In this document: in pieces, positions 1 to 5,603 of the stretch
How the letters are laid out: every line of letters starts with the position of its first letter
How positions within the stretch are numbered: the stretch's first letter is position 1
Assembly: GCA_002296455.1 (NCBI GenBank)
Contig: DBJG01000046.1
Coordinates: 18,457-25,618, forward strand
Direction: 5' to 3'
DNA length: 7,162 bases
DNA from: Caryophanales bacterium UBA782
GTDB lineage: Bacteria; Bacillota_I; Bacilli_A; RFN20; CAG-826
Notes under the pieces: generated by a model
The model's database searches: none
Told to the model about the DNA's origin: nothing
What the model saw: only the letters and a program-made list of their open reading frames with translations
Made by a program: the position numbers and the translations under genes

Positions 1-652
1 TGTTCATCAATTGGGAATGTTCTTCTTCAATTGAAGCAACGGTTGATTTCTGAATGTCGAAACTAAATCTTGTGAAGCCGGTGAAAAGAAGAATCAAATT
101 ACGATTTAGCTGATGCAAACGATCTGGCGAAACAATTAAGGGGCGAACATGGAAATGGCCCTTTTCAAAGTCGATACGGTTGAAGCCACCAAAACTTGCG
201 GCAATTTGATCCTGCCACCCTCCAGCTTCTGCACATAAATCCCGTTCAAGATGTATGGCGTCTTTCGCGAGTTTTTCCTTAGAGGCATATTTTCCTTTTA
301 AACAATAGAAAGCATTTAAAAGGCCGACAGCAAAAGTTGAACTAGTACCCAACCCAGTTCTCGCCGGCAAATCGGCATCATATGCAATATGAAGTTCGTG
401 CATATCAAGGAACTTCATTGCATTCCTAACCATTGGGTGTTCCAATTCATCAACGCTGGTTACCCTTTCGGTTTTTGCGTAGACAAGCTCGGTTGAATAA
501 TCAAAGAAACGTGGAAGATGTCTGACTGTTACATAAACATATTTATCGAAAGTTGTAGATAAAACAGAACCTCCATACTTATTGAAAAACTGAGGTATGT
601 CTGTTCCTCCGCCAAAGAAACTCATTCTGAATGGGGTTTTTGTAATAATCAT
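1..652 (-). CDS. hddA: GHMP-family sugar kinase, heptose-7-phosphate kinase (HddA) type, partial (C-terminus beyond left edge)
   Basis: The reverse strand reads open from ATG at 652 to the left edge (217 complete residues). The family phosphorylates a small sugar with ATP in the cytoplasm. The closest known group, D-glycero-D-manno-heptose 7-phosphate kinase, makes the 1,7-bisphosphate on the way to nucleotide-activated heptose for surface polysaccharide or S-layer glycans. Visible signatures are the N-terminus MIITKTPFRMSFFGGGTD (residues 1-18), the GHMP ATP-binding loop PARTGLGTSS (96-105), and EAGGWQDQIAASFGGF (142-157), which carries the acidic residues expected at the active site. Full-length relatives have about 330-350 residues, so roughly a third is missing. 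GGAG at 659-662 lies 6 bases before the ATG and supports this start. The family call is firm. The exact sugar is inferred; another sugar-1-kinase of the same clan is possible. Confidence 0.8.
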   Translation of the reverse strand, partial: MIITKTPFRMSFFGGGTDIPQFFNKYGGSVLSTTFDKYVYVTVRHLPRFFDYSTELVYAKTERVTSVDELEHPMVRNAMKFLDMHELHIAYDADLPARTGLGTSSTFAVGLLNAFYCLKGKYASKEKLAKDAIHLERDLCAEAGGWQDQIAASFGGFNRIDFEKGHFHVRPLIVSPDRLHQLNRNLILLFTGFTRFSFDIQKSTVASIEEEHSQLMN

Positions 653-658
653 TTTTTG

Positions 659-662
659 CTCC
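659..662 (-). promoter_or_regulatory. Ribosome binding site of the GHMP kinase gene
   Basis: GGAG on the reverse strand, 6 bases before the ATG at 652. It fixes the start of a gene whose far end is outside the window. Confidence 0.7.
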
Positions 663-859
663 GTTATAATTGAATTAAGTTAGCGAAAGTTCAAACTGCA
701 TTTTTGCTTAATTCAAAAAATGTTCTTTTCGGTCCGTCACTAGCAATCGCCAGCTAACGCTATCGAAAAGCCATATATGATTATATTAGTCAAAGCTCGA
801 CTGGGAAACGGAGAATAATGTAATCCGCTAAAATCGCTGGCTTGAAACATATATAGAAG

Positions 860-930
860 TATGGCTGAAACACATCGTTTCAACAAAAGGTGAGCACTGA
901 CCCAATTTGATTCCTGGGGGAATAGCCATA
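860..930 (+). repeat. Nested inverted repeats upstream of the bile salt hydrolase promoter
   Basis: An outer 7-bp inverted repeat (TATGGCT at 860-866, AGCCATA at 924-930) encloses a perfect hairpin (TGAAAC, loop ACATC, GTTTCA; 866-882). The right outer arm runs into the predicted -10 box (929-934). The left part lies upstream of the -35 box, so it acts as DNA (operator) or belongs to a transcript starting further upstream. Function is unknown. Confidence 0.35.
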
Positions 931-934
931 TAAT
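907..934 (+). promoter_or_regulatory. Sigma-A-type promoter of the bile salt hydrolase gene
   Basis: TTGATT (907-912), a 16-base spacer and a perfect TATAAT (929-934). Transcription would start near 941, giving a leader of about 33 bases that ends in the ribosome binding site. Confidence 0.6.
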
Positions 935-959
935 TTAGATATACACGCGCATATATTTC

Positions 960-967
960 AAGGAGGT
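960..967 (+). promoter_or_regulatory. Strong ribosome binding site of the bile salt hydrolase gene
   Basis: AAGGAGGT, complementary to the 16S rRNA 3' end, 6 bases before the ATG at 974. It places Cys at residue 2, as catalysis in this family requires. Confidence 0.85.
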
Positions 968-973
968 AACACC

Positions 974-1951
974 ATGTGCACCGCGATTACTTTAAAGACG
1001 AAAGATTTCTATTTCGGTAGAAACCTGGATTATGAGTTTTCCTATGGGGAGGAAATCGTCATCACCCCTAGGAATTATTCATTCTCCTTCCGTCACGAAA
1101 AAGAAATGAAGCATCATCTTGCTCTTATCGGCGTGGCTCACTTATCTAATGGGTATCCTCTTTATTATGATGCGATAAATGAGGCTGGGCTTGGAATGGC
1201 AGGTCTTAATTTCATTGGGAATGCTCACTACTCCTCAAAACTGCTCAAAAGCAAAAACAATGTCGCTCAATTCGAGCTCATCCCTTGGATTCTCTCACAA
1301 GCAAAGAAAGTAACGGAGGCAAAAGAACTCATTCAGAAAATCAATATCGTCGATACCCCTTTCTCCGCTAAATACCCACCTTCTGAGCTGCACTATATCA
1401 TCGCCGACAAAGAACAATGCATCGTACTAGAGTCTATGAAAGAAGGCATCCGTGTATACGATAATCCAATCGGCGTTCTCACAAACAATCCCCCTTTTAA
1501 TGAACAACTCTTCTGGCTCAATCGCTATATGAATTTATCAAGAAAAGAACCAAAGAATCAATTTTCTAATCTGGCGCCACTACATGCCTATAGCCGCGGC
1601 ATGGGAGCGATTGGTTTACCTGGCGACTTATCGAGTTCTTCTCGCTTTGCTAAAGTCGCGTTTACCAAACTCAATAGCGTTTCCTCCACCGATGAACTCT
1701 CTAGCGTATCTCAATTCTTTCATATCCTTCAAAGCGTGGAGCAGCAACGTGGTGTTGCCGAAGTCAAAGACAATGAATACGAATTCACCATTTATTCGAC
1801 TTGCTATAATTGCGATAAAGGCATTTGCTATTACACGAGTTATGGCAATCGCAGGATGAATGCGATCGACATGAAAAAAGAAAACCTCGACGATGAGAAA
1901 CTGATTCCGTTCTCTATGAACCTGAAAGAGGATGTGTTGTATCAAAACTAA
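974..1951 (+). CDS. bsh: Choloylglycine hydrolase family protein, probable conjugated bile salt hydrolase
   Basis: This N-terminal-nucleophile hydrolase cleaves the amide bond of glycine- or taurine-conjugated bile salts in the cytoplasm; no signal peptide is visible. The 325 residues match the usual family length. Cys2 becomes the N-terminal nucleophile once Met is removed. Arg16, Asp19 (in FGRNLD), Asn171/Asn172 (VLTNNP) and Arg224 (SSSSRF) correspond to the known active-site set. Asn79 in MAGLNF is the residue typical of bile salt hydrolases, whereas penicillin V acylases usually have Tyr there, so I favour bile salts as substrate. The C-terminal part has three cysteines (277, 280, 285) in YSTCYNCDKGIC, more than I expect there. 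The gene has its own promoter and terminator, so it is probably monocistronic. The family is certain; substrate preference is inferred. Confidence 0.93.
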   Translation: MCTAITLKTKDFYFGRNLDYEFSYGEEIVITPRNYSFSFRHEKEMKHHLALIGVAHLSNGYPLYYDAINEAGLGMAGLNFIGNAHYSSKLLKSKNNVAQFELIPWILSQAKKVTEAKELIQKINIVDTPFSAKYPPSELHYIIADKEQCIVLESMKEGIRVYDNPIGVLTNNPPFNEQLFWLNRYMNLSRKEPKNQFSNLAPLHAYSRGMGAIGLPGDLSSSSRFAKVAFTKLNSVSSTDELSSVSQFFHILQSVEQQRGVAEVKDNEYEFTIYSTCYNCDKGICYYTSYGNRRMNAIDMKKENLDDEKLIPFSMNLKEDVLYQN

Positions 1952-1955
1952 TCGG

Positions 1956-1979
1956 AAAGAGGATTCATAGCCTCTTTTT
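1956..1979 (+). terminator. Rho-independent terminator of the bile salt hydrolase gene
   Basis: A 7-bp stem (AAAGAGG 1956-1962, CCTCTTT 1971-1977) with an 8-base loop runs into a short T tract. It begins five bases after the stop codon. Confidence 0.75.
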
Positions 1980-2012
1980 CGTCAGCATAAATTTTGAACA
2001 TTTAACTATATT

Positions 2013-2042
2013 TTATCGATAATTCGATAATAATTACGATAA
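2013..2042. repeat. Three CGATAA repeats with a TTATCGATAA palindrome (candidate operator)
   Basis: CGATAA occurs at 2017-2022, 2025-2030 and 2037-2042. The first copy lies in the perfect palindrome TTATCGATAA (2013-2022). The repeated GATAAT hexamers resemble Fur-family boxes. They sit upstream of the predicted -10 of an iron-dependent alcohol dehydrogenase gene. The regulator assignment is speculative. Confidence 0.35.
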
Positions 2043-2043
2043 G

Positions 2044-2064
2044 CCGGTATTTTAGTACCGGTAC
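2044..2064. repeat. Inverted repeat overlapping the alcohol dehydrogenase promoter region
   Basis: CCGGTA (2044-2049), a 6-base loop and TACCGG (2056-2061) form a perfect inverted repeat. The right half is itself the 10-bp palindrome GTACCGGTAC (2055-2064). It covers the place where the -35 element would lie relative to the -10 at 2078, which suits an operator. A T-rich stretch follows, but the 6-bp stem is short for a terminator. Confidence 0.4.
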
Positions 2065-2077
2065 TCTTTTCTTGGAT

Positions 2078-2083
2078 TATACT
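2078..2083 (+). promoter_or_regulatory. Candidate -10 box of the alcohol dehydrogenase gene
   Basis: TATACT, 5 of 6 to consensus, would start transcription near 2090. No good -35 lies 16-18 bases upstream, where the CCGG inverted repeat sits instead, so activator help is possible. Confidence 0.4.
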
Positions 2084-2104
2084 AAGTATTGGTAAAACAT
2101 TTTT

Positions 2105-2109
2105 GGAGG
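2105..2109 (+). promoter_or_regulatory. Ribosome binding site of the alcohol dehydrogenase gene
   Basis: GGAGG lies 10 bases before the ATG at 2120 and sets the start. Confidence 0.75.
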
Positions 2110-2119
2110 ATTATTCTAA

Positions 2120-3298
2120 ATGAGATTTACTTTACCAAGAGACGTCTACTTCGGCAAAGATGCCCTCGCCGAGCTAAAGAATTTGAAGGGCAAAAAAGCT
2201 ATCGTCGTCACTGGCGGACACGCCATGCAAAAATATGGTTTCTTAGAGAAAACCGTGAACTACCTCAAAGAAGCCGGCTTAGAAGTCAAAACCTTCGAAG
2301 GCGTTGAAAATGACCCAACCATCCAAACCGTTATGAAAGGAGCGGCTGCGATGAGAGAATTTGAGCCAGATTGGATTATCGCTTTAGGCGGCGGTTCCCC
2401 AATTGACGCTGCAAAAGCCATGTGGGTTTTCTATGAATACCCAGAAGAGTCCTTCGACTCCATCATCCAACCATTCTCCTTCCCAACATTAAGAAAGAAA
2501 GCGAAATTCGTCGCCATCGGTAGCACTTCTGGAACCGCGACCGAAGTCACCGCCTTCTCTGTCATCACCGACCCAGAAAAAGGTATCAAATACCCACTTG
2601 CTGACTTCAACATCACACCAGATATCGCGATTGTTGACCCAGCGCTCCCTCTTACGATGCCAAAATCCGTCACCGCATTCACCGGAATGGACGCTTTAAC
2701 TCACGCGACCGAAGCCTATGTGAGCCTATTTGCCAACGACTTCACCGATCCTCTTGCTTTACACGCAATCGAGCTCATCGTGAAGAACCTCGTTAATTCC
2801 TACAACGGAGACGAAAAAGCGAGAGAAGAAATGCACTATGCGCAGTGCTTAGCGGGTATGGCTTTCTCTAACGCCTTACTCGGCATCACCCACTCCTTGG
2901 CCCACAAGACAGGTGCTGCTTTCTCCACAGGACACGTCCCACACGGAGAAGCCAACGCAATGTATCTCCCACACGTCATCGAATTCAACGCGAAAGACGA
3001 AAGAGCGAAAGAAAGATATGCCCATATCGCTGATTTCTTACATCTTGGTGGCGATACTCTCGATGAGAAAGTCGAGCGTTATATCGGCCTCGTGAAATCC
3101 CTTGATCGTGAGCTTGGCATCCCGCACGGCTTGAAAGAGTTCGGCGTCAAAGAAGACGAATTCTTAGAGAAGTTAAACACAATCGCCCACAACGCCGTCT
3201 TAGACGCTTGCTCCCCAGAGAATCCAAGAAAAGTCGACGACGAATTAATGGCGAAGATTCTCAAAGCCTGCTACTACGACACTAAAGTCGATTTCTAA
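2120..3298 (+). CDS. Iron-containing alcohol dehydrogenase
   Basis: This group III alcohol dehydrogenase interconverts an aldehyde and a primary alcohol with NAD(P)H, usually to regenerate NAD+ in fermentation, and acts in the cytoplasm. The 392 residues equal the usual length of stand-alone members. An N-terminal Rossmann-like part carries ALGGGSPIDAAKA (88-100) and STSGTATEVTAF (135-146). The helical metal domain carries Asp191 and His195 (GMDALTHATEAY), His258 (ITHSLAH) and His275 (HVPHGEANA), which match the four metal ligands of FucO and AdhE. The loop between the two late histidines is three residues longer than in AdhE. The C-terminus has the usual family segment DACSPENPRKVDDE. Codons are strongly biased to ATC, TTC, AAC and GCC, suggesting high expression. 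It stands alone between its own leader and terminator. The metal could also be Zn or Ni; the substrate (ethanol, butanol or a diol) is unknown. Confidence 0.93.
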   Translation: MRFTLPRDVYFGKDALAELKNLKGKKAIVVTGGHAMQKYGFLEKTVNYLKEAGLEVKTFEGVENDPTIQTVMKGAAAMREFEPDWIIALGGGSPIDAAKAMWVFYEYPEESFDSIIQPFSFPTLRKKAKFVAIGSTSGTATEVTAFSVITDPEKGIKYPLADFNITPDIAIVDPALPLTMPKSVTAFTGMDALTHATEAYVSLFANDFTDPLALHAIELIVKNLVNSYNGDEKAREEMHYAQCLAGMAFSNALLGITHSLAHKTGAAFSTGHVPHGEANAMYLPHVIEFNAKDERAKERYAHIADFLHLGGDTLDEKVERYIGLVKSLDRELGIPHGLKEFGVKEDEFLEKLNTIAHNAVLDACSPENPRKVDDELMAKILKACYYDTKVDF

Positions 3299-3313
3299 TC
3301 ACCACAAAAGAAA

Positions 3314-3345
3314 GGAACCATCGAATCATTCGGTGGTTCTTTTTT
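3314..3345 (+). terminator. Strong rho-independent terminator after the alcohol dehydrogenase gene
   Basis: An 11-bp stem (3315-3325 with 3329-3339, one T-G wobble) with a 3-base loop is followed by six T residues. The reverse strand also ends in a T-rich run (CCTTTCTTTT), so it may also stop transcripts from the convergent fic gene. Confidence 0.88.
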
Positions 3346-3392
3346 CTTTGAAATGTGCGCTTTGCAAAAAACGATTGGAGCAACAAATTCAT

Positions 3393-4451
3393 TTATTTTG
3401 TTTCCAAAAGTTCATAGTTTCTAATTCTCTTATTCACAATCATTGGTTTTAAATATCCATTGCTCGTTAATTCTGAACACCAATTGATAATTGTCCGGTT
3501 ACTAACTTTTAACTTTTCCGCCATGTCAATTGGCGCGAATGAGACAAAATGATGCTTCCGCAAATATTCAAGAAACACTTTAGCCTTATTGGACAAATGA
3601 GATTGTCGTTCGTCTTCGTTATTCCTCGTTTCTCTCATTGCAATAGACAAAACCTTTGAGGCATATAATTTGAATACTTTTAAAAAATAGCGGAACCAAA
3701 TCTCTGGATGGGGTGGATTATCTCTTCCATCATAATACGAAACAGGCAAACCCATTTGGATGGAATCGTAATATTCGTCGATGTCATATGACATAAATTC
3801 CTCTAGCGATCCAATATTTTTAAACCCATATCCAGCGAGGGACAAATAATAGCTTGAAAGAATTCTAGCCGTTCTTCCATTACCATCCTCAAATGGGTGA
3901 ATCGTAACCAATTGGTAATGAATAATTGCAGCCTTAATCAAAGGATGGTCATTTGAGGCGTTAACATATTCACATAATTCGTCTAACAAATTAGATACTT
4001 CGCGAGAATCCGGCGGAATATACGCGGGGGTTCCGTCATCGTTCCAAACCGCAAAAAGAACGCCAGGGGGCATTGGGCCTCTTAATCCAATCTTTTCTTT
4101 TGGTTCACCATCACATATTTGCTTTTGGACTTCCAATATCATCTTTTTTGATAAAGAGTGCCTGTTTTCTAATTTCTTTTCCAAAAACCCCAACGCCAAA
4201 TAATAATTTCTTATTTCTTGCTCCGGTTTAAGAAGGTGCCTGTTTTTAGACTCAATAGCGAAATTGGCTTGTTGGTAGGATAATGGATTACCTTCAATTT
4301 TATTCGAAGCATAGGAGGACATCTTTTTTGTGTTTTTTCTAAATTTATTCGATAGATTGGTAGGAATCTTGACTGTATTTAATAAAACTTTGTTTTTTTC
4401 GATATCTAAAATATCGTTAAGGATATTGTTGTCTATAATAGCTTTTATCAC
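3393..4451 (-). CDS. Fic-domain protein (probable AMP-transferase) with C-terminal winged helix
   Basis: Fic enzymes transfer AMP, or more rarely another nucleotide part, onto hydroxyl side chains of target proteins. The core motif HPFEDGNGRTAR (185-196) is complete, including the catalytic His185 and the phosphate-binding Asn191 and Arg193/Arg196. Upstream, SNKIEGN (49-55) fits the [S/T]xxxE[G/N] inhibitory motif, with Glu53 blocking ATP, so this is an autoinhibited class II Fic. Residues about 130-148 form the flap that docks target peptides. Residues about 288-345 look like a winged helix-turn-helix (SNKAKVFLEYL, then VSNRTIINWCSEL). No signal peptide or membrane segment is visible. The start is GTG at 4451, supported by AGGAGG 7 bases upstream; no ATG is nearby. 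It is AT-richer than the alcohol dehydrogenase, with many AAT, ATA and TTA codons, perhaps from horizontal transfer. Targets are unknown. Confidence 0.9.
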   Translation of the reverse strand: MIKAIIDNNILNDILDIEKNKVLLNTVKIPTNLSNKFRKNTKKMSSYASNKIEGNPLSYQQANFAIESKNRHLLKPEQEIRNYYLALGFLEKKLENRHSLSKKMILEVQKQICDGEPKEKIGLRGPMPPGVLFAVWNDDGTPAYIPPDSREVSNLLDELCEYVNASNDHPLIKAAIIHYQLVTIHPFEDGNGRTARILSSYYLSLAGYGFKNIGSLEEFMSYDIDEYYDSIQMGLPVSYYDGRDNPPHPEIWFRYFLKVFKLYASKVLSIAMRETRNNEDERQSHLSNKAKVFLEYLRKHHFVSFAPIDMAEKLKVSNRTIINWCSELTSNGYLKPMIVNKRIRNYELLETK

Positions 4452-4458
4452 TAGAAAA

Positions 4459-4464
4459 CCTCCT
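4459..4464 (-). promoter_or_regulatory. Ribosome binding site deciding the GTG start of fic
   Basis: A perfect AGGAGG on the reverse strand, 7 bases before GTG at 4451. The next in-frame ATG is residue 44, which would remove the segment ahead of the inhibitory motif, so GTG is the start. Confidence 0.85.
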
Positions 4465-4482
4465 GCTAGTATTTTCGCATAA

Positions 4483-4515
4483 TTTCACTATTTCTTCACT
4501 ATTTTTTCACTATTT
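4483..4515 (-). repeat. Three tandem 11-bp repeats in the fic upstream region
   Basis: On the coding strand of fic the units are AAATAGTGAAA, AAATAGTGAAG and AAATAGTGAAA, back to back with one mismatch in 33 bases. The 11-base period is close to one DNA helical turn, so a protein could bind all copies on the same face. The array ends 31 bases before the fic start codon. The fic product has its own DNA-binding-like C-terminus, so autoregulation is a reasonable but untested inference. Confidence 0.75.
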
Positions 4516-4604
4516 TGTAGTTCTATTTATATGGAAAGGACTCGTGAATATGGGCTGTTTCCGCTTTTATCACGTAATTCTATTATCAAAAATGAACGCA
4601 ATCG

Positions 4605-5603
4605 TTATTTCCGCTTGATTCCACCAATGAAGGCTTTTTCAAACGTATCATCCATTACAAATGGCTTATGCTCTTCTTCCGCCTTCGTAATCGCATTTTT
4701 CTCTAATAAGGAAGAAGCAATCTTCCGATTTTCTTTTTCTTTCTTTTCTCCATAATCGTCCAAGAAAGAATATGCCTCCCCTTCTTTTTCATAGCCAAGG
4801 ATTTTATCAAGCTGAACCTTGCTTGCCGAAGAGAAGATATTCTTCTCCACGAATTCGTTATAGGTTTGCTTCAATTCTTTAATAAGCGCTTTCGTTTTTG
4901 CGCGTTGGCTGCCACCACCCCCATTGTCGCATACCGCACAGTTTTCCGTAAAACGGCAAGCGCACTGGATAAAGGAAAGATGATTCTCGTTTTTAAACGC
5001 AATAATATCGGCTTCACGAATAAGATACATAGGTCTTATCACTTCCATACCGCCATAATTGGTGCTTGGGAGCTTTGGTAACATCGTTTGGAAGGACCCG
5101 GCGTTAAGCATATTCATAAGAGTCGTCTCAATCACATCGTCATAATGGTGACCCAAGGCGATTTTATTGCACCCATAACCTTTAGCAATGCGATAAAGAG
5201 CGCCCCTTCTCATTTTCGCGCATAGATAGCAAGGCGATTCCGTCTGAGAATTAGCAATCTCGAAAATATCGGTGTTTACAACGACTGCAGGGATTTCGAG
5301 CAATGAAAGGTTCTTCTTAATCATTTGGATGTTGATGGGGTTATATCCTGGATCCATCACTAAGAACTTCGCCTCAAAAGGAAAATCCCCATACTTCAAT
5401 AGGCGCTTGAAAAGTAATGCCATAATCATGGAATCCTTGCCACCGGAAATGCAAACGCATACCTTATCCCCTGGCTCAATCAATTTGTATATTTTGATCG
5501 CACGAGTAAAACGACTCCACAAAGCGATACGGTAATCTTTTTGAAGCTTTCTCTCTAAATCGTCTGCGTAGGAAAGCTCTTTTCGTTTTTTCTTATTTTC
5601 CAT
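4605..5603 (-). CDS. ttcA: TtcA-like tRNA thiolation enzyme (PP-loop ATPase, Fe-S)
   Basis: TtcA adenylates cytidine 32 of certain tRNAs and replaces oxygen with sulfur to give 2-thiocytidine, using a [4Fe-4S] cluster and sulfur from a cysteine desulfurase. The PP-loop SGGKDS (53-58) binds ATP. Cys125 and Cys128 (CYLCAKMRRGALY) form the CxxC pair of the cluster. LGHHYDDVIET (150-160) and the segment AGSFQTMLPKL (168-178) are further family motifs. A third ligand is expected near residue 220; here FIQCACRFTENCAVC offers Cys214, 216, 222 and 225. At 332 residues it is slightly longer than the E. coli protein (311), with a charged C-terminal tail from about 268. Its ATG lies inside the upstream desulfurase gene (11-base overlap), with AAAGGAG (5611-5617) 7 bases before it, so translation is probably coupled. 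The family is firm; the exact tRNA base is inferred from E. coli TtcA. Confidence 0.88.
   Translation of the reverse strand: MENKKKRKELSYADDLERKLQKDYRIALWSRFTRAIKIYKLIEPGDKVCVCISGGKDSMIMALLFKRLLKYGDFPFEAKFLVMDPGYNPINIQMIKKNLSLLEIPAVVVNTDIFEIANSQTESPCYLCAKMRRGALYRIAKGYGCNKIALGHHYDDVIETTLMNMLNAGSFQTMLPKLPSTNYGGMEVIRPMYLIREADIIAFKNENHLSFIQCACRFTENCAVCDNGGGGSQRAKTKALIKELKQTYNEFVEKNIFSSASKVQLDKILGYEKEGEAYSFLDDYGEKKEKENRKIASSLLEKNAITKAEEEHKPFVMDDTFEKAFIGGIKRK

Larger units (their letters stand above)
653..973. other. Divergent intergenic region between sugar kinase and bile salt hydrolase
   Basis: This 321-base stretch has no credible protein gene. It holds the promoter and ribosome binding site of the rightward gene, the ribosome binding site of the leftward gene, and several inverted repeats: TTGAATTAAG/CTTAATTCAA (670-679 and 707-716), TGAAAC/GTTTCA (866-871 and 877-882) nested inside TATGGCT/AGCCATA (860-866 and 924-930), and GCCAGC/GCTGGC (749-754 and 836-841). 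I see no convincing sigma-A promoter for the leftward gene. No tRNA or known riboswitch is recognisable, but a small RNA or structured leader cannot be excluded. Confidence 0.6.

Noticed and set aside
663..694. TTGAAC with TATAAC or AATTAT as promoter of the GHMP kinase gene
   Set aside because: Spacing is 20 bases for the first pair. The second pair would start transcription within or next to the ribosome binding site. Neither is convincing.
670..716. Inverted repeat with 10-bp arms as a terminator
   Set aside because: The 27-base loop is long, the stem is almost all A/T, and no gene ends there.
1628..1945. Open frame on the - strand inside the bile salt hydrolase gene
   Set aside because: Antisense to a gene with clear family motifs; no start signals and no recognisable domain.
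2089..2307. Second open frame overlapping the start of the alcohol dehydrogenase gene
   Set aside because: Arg-rich out-of-frame translation. The GGAGG at 2105 serves the dehydrogenase ATG.
4483..4515. Possible CRISPR or microsatellite
   Set aside because: Units are 11 bases with no spacers, far too short for CRISPR; the location before a start codon fits regulatory repeats.
4531..4755. Open frame on the + strand with ATG
   Set aside because: From 4605 on it lies antisense to the TtcA-like gene; low-complexity Phe/Ser-rich translation, no ribosome binding site.
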